From Thermococcus sp. (lineage in GTDB: Archaea; Methanobacteriota_B; Thermococci; Thermococcales; Thermococcaceae): 12,406 nucleotides of DNA. Positions 1 to 7,712 of the stretch are shown here, in pieces. Where the stretch lies: positions 1-12,406 of the forward strand of contig JAGHBN010000002.1 of the NCBI GenBank assembly GCA_021160985.1, written 5' to 3'. The translations under genes and the position numbers were made by a program. The notes under the pieces are model-generated. The model had not been told where the DNA came from. It made no database searches and was given only the letters and a program-made list of their open reading frames with translations. The number at the start of each line of letters is the position of its first letter. The first letter of the stretch is position 1.

Positions 1-2
1 AC

Positions 3-1466
3 CCAGTATCAGGAACGGTACAAACCTGGGACTGGATTATTGGAAACGCCCTCGATGACTGGAACCAGAAGATTCTCCTGTACGACTTCATCATTGGAGC
101 TGCGGTGGGCTTGGTATACAAGTCCGGCGGGGCGATGGCAGTCGCAAGGGCCGTTACACGGAAGATCAAAACCAGCAGGGCAGCTTCGTTAATGGGATGG
201 CTCTTGGGCGTCCTGATATTCTTTGACGACTACGGCAACACCGTCATAGTTGGAAACACCATGAGGCCGATAACCGACAAGACCCGTGTATCCAGGGAGA
301 TGCTGGCGTATATAGATGACTCAACGGCAGCACCCGTCGCTGGACTGGCCATAGTCTCCTCGTGGATTGGTTACGAGGTCGGCCTCATAAACGACTCGTT
401 TGAGAGCCTTGGAATCGACATGGGTGCCTACGCAGCTTGGCTTTCGAGCGTTCCGTTCAGGTTCTACTCAATATTTGCGATAATCCTCGTCTTCCTGGTC
501 GCGTACACTCACAGGCACTATGGTCCAATGCTCCATGCTGAGTACAGGGCACGCACCACCGGAAAGGTGTTGAGGGATGGCGCAAAGCCAATGATGGCAA
601 CCGAAAGCGACCTCGGCATGCCCATGGAGGGAGGTAGCTTACATGCGTTCATATGGCCGATACTAACGTTGATATTCGTGTTCCTCTACGGAATGTGGGT
701 CACTGGAGGTGGCAGTGAAGTCTACGCGGAGGATGGACTGATGGGCATCATGTCCAACGCAGATACAGCCCTCGCCCTGCTATGGGGCGGATTTGCAATG
801 CTAGTGGTTGCAGTAACGGTAATAGTGATCCAGCGTCAGATGACCCTGGAAGAACTCGAAAGGAACATAGTCCAAGGAATGAAGCAGATGGTAATGGCGA
901 ACGCAATCCTTCTCCTTGCCTGGAGCATCAAGAGCGCAACTGACGCCGTAGGGACCGCCGACTATGTGGTTAACGCCGCAACCAGCGCTGGAGTCAGCGG
1001 AGCGGTAGTTCCGCTAATAATCTTCCTAGCCTCGGCCTTCGTCTCGTTCACAACCGGAACAAGCTGGGGAACCTTCGGTGTCATGATGCCAATGGCAATC
1101 CCCCTTGGCTACCACCTGGGTGGAGGTGTCGGTCCGGTTCTCTACGCGAGCATAGGTGCCGTTTTCGCCGGCGGTATCTTCGGTGACCACTGCTCACCGA
1201 TCAGCGACACGACAATCATGAGCTCTATGTTCTCAGGAAGCGACCACTTGGACCACGTTAACACCCAGATACCCTATGCAATGACGGCAACGGGAGTTGG
1301 CATAGTCCTCTACCTCCTGTTTGCAGCAGGTCTCAGGAACTGGGTTATACTGCTTCCGATAGGCCTTGTTCTCCTCATAGTTGCCCACCACCTCCTCAGT
1401 GAGTGGTACGGCAAGAAGTACGGCATACCCCACGGAAAAGTTCCAATCTACGTCGCCGAAGACTGA
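3..1466 (+). CDS. nhaC: Na+/H+ antiporter, NhaC family (5' end cut off by the window)
   Basis: This is a cytoplasmic-membrane secondary transporter that, in characterised NhaC members, exchanges Na+ for H+. The reading frame is open from base 3, so the GTG at 105 is internal and the true start lies outside the window; about 487 residues are visible. The visible part carries hallmarks of COG1757: an FFDDYGNTVIVG stretch near 220-255, the DDSTAAPVAGLAIVSSW segment near 315-365, a glycine/threonine-rich FTTGTSWGTFGVMMP near 1035-1090, and GDHCSPISDTT near 1180-1215. Many hydrophobic membrane segments alternate with short loops, and the protein ends in a short hydrophilic tail. The TGA at 1464 is followed by a pyrimidine-rich tract that could end transcription. 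The transported ions and direction are inferred from the family and not shown here; some NhaC-like proteins carry other substrates such as malate with lactate. Confidence 0.9.
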   Translation, partial: PVSGTVQTWDWIIGNALDDWNQKILLYDFIIGAAVGLVYKSGGAMAVARAVTRKIKTSRAASLMGWLLGVLIFFDDYGNTVIVGNTMRPITDKTRVSREMLAYIDDSTAAPVAGLAIVSSWIGYEVGLINDSFESLGIDMGAYAAWLSSVPFRFYSIFAIILVFLVAYTHRHYGPMLHAEYRARTTGKVLRDGAKPMMATESDLGMPMEGGSLHAFIWPILTLIFVFLYGMWVTGGGSEVYAEDGLMGIMSNADTALALLWGGFAMLVVAVTVIVIQRQMTLEELERNIVQGMKQMVMANAILLLAWSIKSATDAVGTADYVVNAATSAGVSGAVVPLIIFLASAFVSFTTGTSWGTFGVMMPMAIPLGYHLGGGVGPVLYASIGAVFAGGIFGDHCSPISDTTIMSSMFSGSDHLDHVNTQIPYAMTATGVGIVLYLLFAAGLRNWVILLPIGLVLLIVAHHLLSEWYGKKYGIPHGKVPIYVAED

Positions 1467-1502
1467 GGCCCTTTCTTTCTACCATTTTTCTTCAAGCTTT
1501 TT
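1467..1502 (+). terminator. T-rich tract after the antiporter gene
   Basis: The spacer after the antiporter stop contains several runs of three to five T, with no strong hairpin. Runs of T alone can terminate archaeal RNA polymerase, so this is a plausible terminator. No clear TATA box for the next gene is visible in the same spacer, so some read-through into it is possible. Confidence 0.35.
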
Positions 1503-1514
1503 GGAGGTGTTCAC

Positions 1515-2579
1515 ATGAAAGTCTGCGTCCTAGGCGCCGGAAACGTCGGATTATTAATTGCGAAGGATCTGAGTCAGGATTATGAGGTCTCAATCGCAGA
1601 TAGAAGCCAAGAAAGGCTGAAGCTCGCCGCCGACTTTGCTACCCCAATCGAACTGGATGCCTCGAACTTCGAGAGACTTGTGGACTGTATGAAAAAATTT
1701 GACCTCATTGTGGGGGCACTTCCCGGAAGATTCGGTTACAATGTTTTAAAAGCTGCATTAAAGGCCCAGAGGGATATCGTAGATGTCTCTTTCATGCCCG
1801 AAGACCCTCTACAACTTGATGAAGATGCGAAGACTGCAAAGATCAGAATGGTTGTGGATGCGGGATTCGCCCCGGGACTCAGCAACGTCCTAATGGGACA
1901 CATCCAATCCGAATTAGGCTTAATCGAAGAAGGGTGGATCAACGTTGGAGGATTGCCAAAAGACCCCAAACCGCCCCTGTATTACAGAGTGGTTTTCTCC
2001 CCCTACGATCTCATCGAAGAGTACACCAGACCCGCGAGGATAATAAAAAACGGAGAAATAGTTTCGGTCGATCCATTGGGGACAATAAACGAAATACTGC
2101 TCAAAAACTTCCAGTTCGAGAGCTTTGTCAGCGATGGCCTGCGGACCCTCCTGAAGACAATTAATGCTAACAACCTCGTCGAAAATACCCTGAGATGGAA
2201 AGGACATCTGGAGAAAATCAAAGTCCTGCGAGAGCTTGGATTCTTCAAAAAAGAGAACATCGACTTTACAATGCGGGTTATCCTGCCCCTAATGAGCTTT
2301 GAAAGTGACGACTTCTCGATCATGGAAGTGTATGGAAGAAACGACGAAGAGGAGCTAAGATATTTCATGTACGATGAGGCTCAGGGAGGATTTACCTCGA
2401 TGGCAAGAGCTACAGGATACGTGACTGCAATATGCACAAGAATCCTGGCAGAGCATGATTTCGAACCTGGAGTCATTCCGCCGGAACTCTTTGGAATGGA
2501 GGGTGCCCTCTTTAAAGAAATCATCAAAGAAGTTAGAAAGAGGGGAATTCTCTTGGAAGAGCATCAAAGAGGCTTGTAA
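1515..2579 (+). CDS. Saccharopine dehydrogenase / L-lysine dehydrogenase-like oxidoreductase
   Basis: The 354-residue protein has an N-terminal Rossmann fold starting with VLGAGNVGLLIAKDL (residues 4-18) for NAD(P), then a family motif DAGFAPGLSNVLMG (about 116-129) typical of COG1748 (saccharopine, carboxynorspermidine and lysine 6-dehydrogenases), then the C-terminal substrate domain. It is nearer in length to the lysine-6-dehydrogenase branch than to full saccharopine dehydrogenases. The ATG at 1515 follows GGAGGTG with 5-base spacing, a strong ribosome site. The substrate cannot be read from sequence; an amino acid or diamine with a terminal amine is the family expectation. The gene is convergent with the guanidino hydrolase and the last 16 bases overlap it. 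Parts of the gene are clearly A/T-rich: I count 22, 24 and 26 G+C in the 60-base lines at 2041, 2161 and 2221, against 37 of 60 in the ligase line at 5341. Confidence 0.85.
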   Translation: MKVCVLGAGNVGLLIAKDLSQDYEVSIADRSQERLKLAADFATPIELDASNFERLVDCMKKFDLIVGALPGRFGYNVLKAALKAQRDIVDVSFMPEDPLQLDEDAKTAKIRMVVDAGFAPGLSNVLMGHIQSELGLIEEGWINVGGLPKDPKPPLYYRVVFSPYDLIEEYTRPARIIKNGEIVSVDPLGTINEILLKNFQFESFVSDGLRTLLKTINANNLVENTLRWKGHLEKIKVLRELGFFKKENIDFTMRVILPLMSFESDDFSIMEVYGRNDEEELRYFMYDEAQGGFTSMARATGYVTAICTRILAEHDFEPGVIPPELFGMEGALFKEIIKEVRKRGILLEEHQRGL

Positions 2580-3355
2580 AAGGGGGAGTTCAAGCAAGTA
2601 ACCCCGCCATCGCCCTTCCAGAACTCCGAAACATCGACGGTTATGGGCTTGAACCCCTCCCTTCTCAACTTTTCTTCAGTTTCGGGATATCCTGAAGGCA
2701 TTAGAACTCTCTTCTCCCCCAAATAGAGCATATTGTTGGCGTAAAGCTCATCCTCCGGCACTGTGATCATCTTAAACCCCTTGAAATAGCTCGTGTCTAT
2801 CACATGTGGGGAAATTGCTATGATTCCATTTCCGAGATAGTTGACGGCCGAGAGGAGGTGGAAAACTTTAGTGATCGGCACACCCACAACTTTGACTCCT
2901 TTGAAGTGGGCTACGAACTGCTCTATCCCGGCTTTGTTTGTCCTCTGGGACTCCCCAATAAACACCACTCCCCTGTCGGTCACCAGAACGTCTCCCCCTT
3001 CAAGCGTTCCCGGGGCTTTAATCTCCACCACATCGAAGTTCTCCGAAAGGAGGAACTCCTTAACGCTTTTTTCTTCCCCTCTTCTGCTGGGTTCTCCAAA
3101 TCTCGCTATGACGGCGCTGTGCGATGAAGCCCCTATTATGGAGGTGTCCTGTACAAACACACTGTCGGGATGGTCTTCCAACGGTTCAAGCTCAATAACT
3201 TCAATATCATTTTCCCTGAGCACTTTCACATACTCCCTGTGCTGCTTTTGGGCAAGTTTTACATCTATGGTCTTGTGCATCGGATTTGTAGAAACGCAGT
3301 TCTTGTAGTTCTCCCCGGGAGGTCGGACTATAACCTTATCAAAGAGTCTATCCAT
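2564..3355 (-). CDS. Dimethylargininase (DDAH)-type guanidino-group hydrolase
   Basis: The 263-residue protein belongs to the amidinotransferase/dimethylargininase superfamily (COG1834), whose members attack a guanidinium carbon with a cysteine. Visible features match DDAH: VFVQDT (residues 66-71), TLEGGDVLV (117-125, with E119 and D122), GESQRTN (134-140), H166 in FHLLSAV, and the likely nucleophile C254 in GGVTCLNSP. The Glu/Asp-His-Cys set is complete, so it should be active. Human DDAH turns methylated arginines into citrulline and methylamines; archaeal substrates may instead be arginine or another guanidino compound. The ATG at 3355 is preceded on its strand by GTGATG with 4-base spacing. 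It is divergent from pantoate kinase, with a TATA-like element between them, and convergent with the lysine-dehydrogenase-like gene. Arginine deiminase or arginine dihydrolase are alternatives. Confidence 0.88.
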   Translation of the reverse strand: MDRLFDKVIVRPPGENYKNCVSTNPMHKTIDVKLAQKQHREYVKVLRENDIEVIELEPLEDHPDSVFVQDTSIIGASSHSAVIARFGEPSRRGEEKSVKEFLLSENFDVVEIKAPGTLEGGDVLVTDRGVVFIGESQRTNKAGIEQFVAHFKGVKVVGVPITKVFHLLSAVNYLGNGIIAISPHVIDTSYFKGFKMITVPEDELYANNMLYLGEKRVLMPSGYPETEEKLRREGFKPITVDVSEFWKGDGGVTCLNSPFYKPL

Positions 3356-3385
3356 AGTGCATCACAACATGAGTCGGAAGACAAC

Positions 3386-3397
3386 GGTTAAATACTT
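3386..3397. promoter_or_regulatory. TATA element shared by the divergent hydrolase and pantoate kinase genes
   Basis: Read forward the element is GGTTAAATACTT; read backward it is AAGTATTTAACC preceded by AAAC. About 25 bases downstream on the plus strand lies 3415-3420, which puts transcription start after the GTG at 3413 and before the TTG at 3449. About 25 bases downstream on the minus strand lies near 3366, just upstream of the hydrolase ATG at 3355. No second TATA box is evident on either side. Confidence 0.5.
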
Positions 3398-3448
3398 TGT
3401 TACCGGCCTCCAGTGAGGAGTGCAATAATTAATCCCGGGGGTGAGAGA

Positions 3449-4363
3449 TTGCTCATTAGAAGCTTTGTTCCCGCTCACATCACCGCCTTTTTCGTCCCGC
3501 GCTTTCACGATGATCCCCTTAAGGCCGGCTCCCTTGGGGCAGGGGTAAACCTTGAGAAGGGAGTTAACGTCTTCGTGAGCGTCGAGACTGAGGTCCTTGA
3601 GAGGCACATACACGTTGCCTTCAACGGTGAGCCTGTGAAGAGGGAGGAGGCGGTCATAAGCTACTCCGTGGCTGAAGAAATAGTTCCGGCCGGTTTCACC
3701 GGCGAGATTGAAATCTGGCAGTACTTCGACTTCCCCAACGGCTACGGCTTCGGCAACAGCGCCGGCGGGGCCCTGGGAACGGCCCTGGCTCTGAGCTACA
3801 AACTTGGGGGAACCTGGCTCAGGGCCGCCCAGGTGGCCCACAAACACGAAGTTCTCAACAGGGGCGGCCTGGGTGACGTCGTTGCACAGCTCGCGGGAGG
3901 GATGGAGGTTCGGGTTAAAGCAGGGGGGCCCGGAATAGGTCTGGTCGATAACCTGTTCTTCGAGGGCTATAAGGTTCTCGTCGTCCCCCTCGGAAGGCTC
4001 CCCACCAGGGAGGTTCTCGACGGCGAGGTTGTGAAGGTTATAGAGGCCGAGGGTTCCAAGGCTCTTGAAAAGCTCCTGGCAGAACCCACACCAGAGCGCA
4101 TGATGGTTCTGGCGCGGGAGTTTGCAGAAAAAACGGGCCTCTTAAGCGGCGAGCTCCTCGAACTTGCGAGGGAGCTGGACGGAGTGTTGAAGAACCCGAG
4201 TTCGATGATAATGCTGGGTAAGGGGCTCTTCGCGCTCGTCAGAGAGAGTGAGGTGGAGAGCACAAGGGCCCTTCTGGGAGACCTTGAAGTGTCCTACGAC
4301 ATTGTCGAAATATACGACGGAAAACCGAGGGTTGAAAGATGGTTTGAGGGTGAGGCGAAATGA
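3449..4363 (+). CDS. Pantoate kinase (archaeal coenzyme A pathway)
   Basis: The enzyme phosphorylates pantoate to 4-phosphopantoate using ATP, the archaeal replacement for the bacterial pantothenate kinase order; phosphopantothenate synthetase acts next. It is a GHMP-family kinase: N-terminal RSFVPAHITAFFVP, GSLGAGVN (residues 28-34), the ATP loop NGYGFGNSAGGALG (97-110), and RGGLGDVVAQLAGG (138-151). I chose TTG at 3449 (304 residues): GGGGGTGAG lies just upstream, the protein then begins as known pantoate kinases do, and the TATA element predicts an RNA start near 3417. The longer GTG at 3413 would add 12 residues lying largely before that start. The stop overlaps the next start as ATGA, so the two are likely translationally coupled. 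Adjacency to the DNA ligase matches my recollection of the T. kodakarensis order. Confidence 0.9.
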   Translation: MLIRSFVPAHITAFFVPRFHDDPLKAGSLGAGVNLEKGVNVFVSVETEVLERHIHVAFNGEPVKREEAVISYSVAEEIVPAGFTGEIEIWQYFDFPNGYGFGNSAGGALGTALALSYKLGGTWLRAAQVAHKHEVLNRGGLGDVVAQLAGGMEVRVKAGGPGIGLVDNLFFEGYKVLVVPLGRLPTREVLDGEVVKVIEAEGSKALEKLLAEPTPERMMVLAREFAEKTGLLSGELLELARELDGVLKNPSSMIMLGKGLFALVRESEVESTRALLGDLEVSYDIVEIYDGKPRVERWFEGEAK

Positions 4364-4584
4364 ACACTGTGCTGTTTATAATCGCGCTTTTGTTCGTAGC
4401 GGGGGCAACGTATGCCAACATGAAGGGTGCCCGCGATCTTGGACTCGTGCTGGCAGGCATTGCGGGCGGACTCGCGGTGGTGGTGCTTCTCTACGATAGA
4501 ACCAGCCCCCTCATAGCCTTCGCGGTCGGATTCATCGGCACTGCGGCCTTTGAGAAGTTGAGGTTTACTCTGATTAAGCGCTGA
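4360..4584 (+). CDS. Small integral membrane protein, function unknown
   Basis: The 74-residue protein is almost entirely hydrophobic. Three membrane segments are likely: residues 2-19, about 26-45 and about 50-66, with short charged links (KGARD after the first, YDRTS after the second) and a basic end, KLRFTLIKR. I recognise no family. The ATG shares bases with the TGA of pantoate kinase, and codon use with many GCG and GGC resembles the neighbours, so it is probably a real gene made from the pantoate kinase message. The T-rich stretch after its stop (4585-4597) may both end this transcript and act as the TATA box of the ligase. A link to pantoate or CoA transport is only a guess from position. 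Confidence 0.72.
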   Translation: MNTVLFIIALLFVAGATYANMKGARDLGLVLAGIAGGLAVVVLLYDRTSPLIAFAVGFIGTAAFEKLRFTLIKR

Positions 4585-4585
4585 G

Positions 4586-4595
4586 TTTTTATTTT
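4586..4595 (+). promoter_or_regulatory. TATA box of the DNA ligase gene
   Basis: TTTTTATTTT sits 29-38 bases before the chosen GTG start at 4624, which places the RNA start near 4616 and gives a leader of about ten bases, normal for Thermococcales. It directly follows the stop of the small membrane protein gene. Confidence 0.5.
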
Positions 4596-4623
4596 CCTTG
4601 CCGTATTTTATGCGGTGGTGAGA

Positions 4624-6312
4624 GTGAGTGATATGAGGTATTCGGAGCTGGCCGAACTCTACAGGAGGCTTGAAAAAACTACGCTCAAGACCCTCAAGAC
4701 CAAGTTTGTTGCGGACTTTCTTAAGAAAACTCCAGACGAGCTCCTTGAAGTTGTTCCCTATCTGATTCTGGGCAAAGTTTTCCCGGACTGGGACGAGAGG
4801 GAACTCGGTGTTGGCGAGAAGCTCCTTATAAAGGCAGTATCTATGGCAACGGGCGTCTCGGAGAAGGAGATAGAGGACTCGATAAGGGACACCGGCGACC
4901 TCGGTGAGAGCGTGGCCCTTGCCCTTAAGAAGAAAAAGCAAAAGAGCTTCTTCAGCCAGCCCCTCACAATAAAGCGCGTTTACGATACGTTCGTCAAGGT
5001 TGCCGAAGCGAGCGGTGAGGGAAGTCAGGACAGGAAGATGAAGTACCTGGCAAACCTCTTCATGGACGCCGAGCCGGAGGAGGGCAAATACCTTGCCAGG
5101 ACTGTTCTGGGTACGATGAGAACAGGCGTTGCCGAGGGAATTCTGAGGGACGCCATAGCCGAGGCCTTCAGGGTGAAGCCAGAGCTTGTTGAGAGGGCCT
5201 ACATGCTAACGAGTGACTTTGGCTACGTCGCGAGGGTTGCAAAGCTGGAGGGTAACGAGGGCCTCTCAAAGGTCAGGATACAAGTGGGCAAGCCCATAAG
5301 GCCGATGCTGGCACAGAACGCCGCCAGCGTCAAGGAAGCCCTCATCGAGATGGGCGGCGAAGCGGCCTTCGAGATCAAGTACGACGGCGCAAGGGTTCAG
5401 GTTCACAAGGACGGGGATAGGGTAATCGTGTACTCGCGCAGACTGGAAAACGTTACCAGGGCGATTCCGGATATAGTCGAGGTGATAAAGGCCTCCCTAA
5501 AGCCGGAAAAAGTTATAGTGGAGGGTGAACTCGTCGCGGTCGGCGAAGGGGGCAGGCCGAGACCGTTCCAGTTCGTTCTAAGGAGGTTCAGGCGGAAGTA
5601 CAACATCGAAGAGATGATAGAGAAAATCCCGCTTGAGCTGAACCTCTTTGATATCCTCTACATTGACGGCGAAAGCCTGATAGACACACCCTTTGTCGAG
5701 AGGAGGAAGCGCCTTGAGAGCTCCGTGGAGGAGGGGGACAAGATAAAGCTCGCCGTTCAGCTGGTGACAAAGAGCGCTGAGGAGGCCCAGAAGTTCTACG
5801 AGGAGGCCCTCAACCTCGGGCATGAGGGAGTCATGGCCAAGAGGCTGGACTCCGTTTATGAGCCCGGAAACAGGGGTAAGAAGTGGCTTAAGGTCAAGCC
5901 CACGATGGAGAACCTCGATCTTGTCATAATCGGCGCTGAATGGGGTGAGGGAAGGCGCGCACACCTCCTCGGTTCATACCTAGTCGCGGCGTACGACCCG
6001 CACAGCGGTGAGTTCGTGCCCGTTGGAAAGGTTGGCAGCGGCTTCACCGACGAGGATCTGGCCGAGTTCACCAAGATGCTCAAGTCCCTCATCGTCAGGG
6101 AGGAGGGCAAGTTCGTCGAGATACAGCCCAAGGTCGTCATCGAGGTGACTTACCAGGAGATACAGAAAAGCCCGAAGTACAAGAGCGGCTTTGCGCTCCG
6201 CTTCCCCCGCTTCGTGGCTCTGAGGGAGGACAAGAGTCCGGAGGAGGCGGACACCATAGAGCGCGTGGCCGAGCTTTACGAGCTCCAGGAGAGGTTCAAG
6301 GCGAAGAAATGA
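4624..6312 (+). CDS. lig: ATP-dependent DNA ligase
   Basis: The enzyme seals nicks in replication and repair by lysine adenylation, AMP transfer and phosphodiester formation. From GTG 4624 it has 562 residues, the length known for the T. kodakarensis ligase, with an N-terminus of MSDMRYSEL; GTG 4615 would add three residues and ATG 4633 is the start used in Pyrococcus-type sequences. Domains in order: alpha-helical DNA-binding domain (about 1-215); adenylation domain with motif I KYDGAR (catalytic K252), LNLFDILYIDG, EGVMAKR and KKWLKVKP; an OB-fold domain; and a C-terminal helix ending ELQERFKAKK. A PCNA-binding-like motif, QKSFF, sits at 106-110 after a lysine run, as described for the P. 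furiosus enzyme. The last 17 bases overlap the convergent protease gene. All catalytic motifs are intact. Confidence 0.97.
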   Translation: MSDMRYSELAELYRRLEKTTLKTLKTKFVADFLKKTPDELLEVVPYLILGKVFPDWDERELGVGEKLLIKAVSMATGVSEKEIEDSIRDTGDLGESVALALKKKKQKSFFSQPLTIKRVYDTFVKVAEASGEGSQDRKMKYLANLFMDAEPEEGKYLARTVLGTMRTGVAEGILRDAIAEAFRVKPELVERAYMLTSDFGYVARVAKLEGNEGLSKVRIQVGKPIRPMLAQNAASVKEALIEMGGEAAFEIKYDGARVQVHKDGDRVIVYSRRLENVTRAIPDIVEVIKASLKPEKVIVEGELVAVGEGGRPRPFQFVLRRFRRKYNIEEMIEKIPLELNLFDILYIDGESLIDTPFVERRKRLESSVEEGDKIKLAVQLVTKSAEEAQKFYEEALNLGHEGVMAKRLDSVYEPGNRGKKWLKVKPTMENLDLVIIGAEWGEGRRAHLLGSYLVAAYDPHSGEFVPVGKVGSGFTDEDLAEFTKMLKSLIVREEGKFVEIQPKVVIEVTYQEIQKSPKYKSGFALRFPRFVALREDKSPEEADTIERVAELYELQERFKAKK

Positions 6313-7039
6313 CCATCTCCTCCTCCGTTTCTTCAATGTTTTCCCGTGCTTCGTCCGGCTCTTCATCCTCCCTGGAAACGAGTCTCCCTGCCAGTTCGGC
6401 GGCTTTTTTCGCCATGAGCGGGGTCACGAGAAGGAAGCCGGTTGACACTCCTGCAAGGCCTGCGATGACGTTTCCGGGATAACCGTCCACCATCGCCAGC
6501 GGGGGAAGGTCGTGCATGGCATGGGCACTCATCGCGAATGCCAGTCCGACGAAGCGCTTCGCCCCCGTTTCGGCAAGCAGAAAGCTGACCGAAATGGCCG
6601 CCCATGTGGTGTGGAGTCCCATAAGAATCACCCTAACGGTCACCAGGTAGGTCTCCTGAGTGAGGGCAAGGATTCCTGCGGTGTACATGAGTCCTTCCAG
6701 GATTCCCAGGAAGAGGCCGGTACCTATGACAATCTTCCACCTCTCCCATTCCGGCGAGCGCTCGAAGAACTTCAGGGGCAGGAGCTTCACCAACTCCTCG
6801 ATTATCCCCGCCGCGAGGGCCAGAACGATCCATGTACCGAGGAACATGAGTGGGGTCTCAAGAAAGGACGCCAATACCAGGCCGAGGAGGCCGAGGGCGA
6901 AGGATTGGACCTTCCAGCCGCTCTCCGGAAAGGAACGCCACCTCTGGATGATGTATTTGAGGGCCAGCAGAATGGAAATGCCGCCGAGTACGACCACAAT
7001 CTTGAAGTAGTACCCAGTGACTTTTTCCGGCGTTAGCAT
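6296..7039 (-). CDS. PrsW-like intramembrane metalloprotease
   Basis: The 247-residue membrane protein has about seven or eight hydrophobic segments and a highly acidic tail (222-242). It carries the PrsW/CPBP-type pattern: IIEELVK (E81, E82, K85), FLGILEG (F110, E115), LHTTW (H143) and HAMHDL (H173, H176, D177), which in the family form a metal-binding intramembrane active site. Bacillus PrsW starts regulated proteolysis of an anti-sigma factor; archaea lack such sigma factors, so the substrate here must differ and is unknown. The start ATG at 7039 has only a weak GGTTGAG upstream. The gene is divergent from pyrE, with a TATA-like element between them, and its 3' end overlaps the ligase by 17 bases. 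Family assignment rests on motif spacing and topology, so a non-proteolytic relative is possible. Confidence 0.75.
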   Translation of the reverse strand: MLTPEKVTGYYFKIVVVLGGISILLALKYIIQRWRSFPESGWKVQSFALGLLGLVLASFLETPLMFLGTWIVLALAAGIIEELVKLLPLKFFERSPEWERWKIVIGTGLFLGILEGLMYTAGILALTQETYLVTVRVILMGLHTTWAAISVSFLLAETGAKRFVGLAFAMSAHAMHDLPPLAMVDGYPGNVIAGLAGVSTGFLLVTPLMAKKAAELAGRLVSREDEEPDEARENIEETEEEMVISSP

Positions 7040-7081
7040 GGTATTTTCTCAACCATTTGCCTTATTAACTTTAGCCCCAAC

Positions 7082-7091
7082 TTTTTTAAAT
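7082..7091. promoter_or_regulatory. TATA element shared by the divergent protease and pyrE genes
   Basis: TTTTTTAAAT on the plus strand reads ATTTAAAAAA on the minus strand. Counting about 26 bases each way predicts RNA starts near 7112 for pyrE (leader about 34 bases) and near 7060 for the protease (leader about 21 bases). A second candidate for the protease, AAAGTTAATAAGG on the minus strand near 7062-7074, would give an almost leaderless RNA. Confidence 0.5.
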
Positions 7092-7145
7092 CTCCTGTAC
7101 ACTCTTCCCTTGAACTGCCCTGAAATTTACACGAGGGTGTTTAAA

Positions 7146-7712
7146 ATGGGGAACATGAAAACCCGGCTGATCGATATGTTCTTCTCTGAGGGTGCCATAC
7201 TCTTCGGCCGCTTCATTCTCACGTCGGGAAAGGAGAGCGACTATTACATCAACGTCAAGAAGCTGATAACGAATCCTGAGGCGCTGAAGATAATCGCAGA
7301 GCTGATGGCGGAGAAGGCCAGAGAACTCGGCCTGGAATTCGACCGCGTCGCCGGACCGGAGCTTGGAGCGGTTCCAATAGCCACCGCGGTTTCTCTCGAG
7401 ACGGGAAAGCCCCTCGTCATAGTACGCAAGAAGCCTAAGGGCCACGGAACTGGGAGCCAGATAGAAGGCGAGGTGAAGCCCGGGGAGAGGATACTCCTAG
7501 TTGAGGACGTGACGACAACCGGCGGGAGCGTTCTAAGGGCTGCAGAAGTCCTTGAACATGAGGGGGCTGCAATCGCGGCCATAATGGTCGTGGTTGACAG
7601 GGAAGAGGGTGCAGCTGAAAGGATAGGGGGTAAATACAGGTTCGTCCCCCTCGTCCGCGTCTCAGAGCTTTTTGCCCGCAGGGACTCTTTGTCTGTGAAG
7701 GAACGAGATTAA
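7146..7712 (+). CDS. pyrE: Orotate phosphoribosyltransferase
   Basis: The enzyme joins orotate to PRPP to make orotidine 5'-phosphate in de novo pyrimidine synthesis, in the cytoplasm. The 188-residue protein has the N-terminal ILFGRFILTSGKESDYYINV region, the mobile loop RKKPKGHGTG (94-103), and the PRPP-binding loop LLVEDVTTTGGSV (117-129). I chose ATG 7146 because GAGGGTG lies six bases upstream and the protein then begins as usual in the family; the open frame extends back to 7017, but that stretch crosses the promoter and matches nothing expected. No other pyr gene is in the window. The last 51 bases overlap the convergent MinD-like gene. All key residues are present. Confidence 0.95.
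   Translation: MGNMKTRLIDMFFSEGAILFGRFILTSGKESDYYINVKKLITNPEALKIIAELMAEKARELGLEFDRVAGPELGAVPIATAVSLETGKPLVIVRKKPKGHGTGSQIEGEVKPGERILLVEDVTTTGGSVLRAAEVLEHEGAAIAAIMVVVDREEGAAERIGGKYRFVPLVRVSELFARRDSLSVKERD

Noticed and set aside
7017..7145. 43-residue N-terminal extension of orotate phosphoribosyltransferase
   Set aside because: It runs back through the promoter region and the opposite protease start; ATG 7146 has a proper ribosome site and the family's usual N-terminus.
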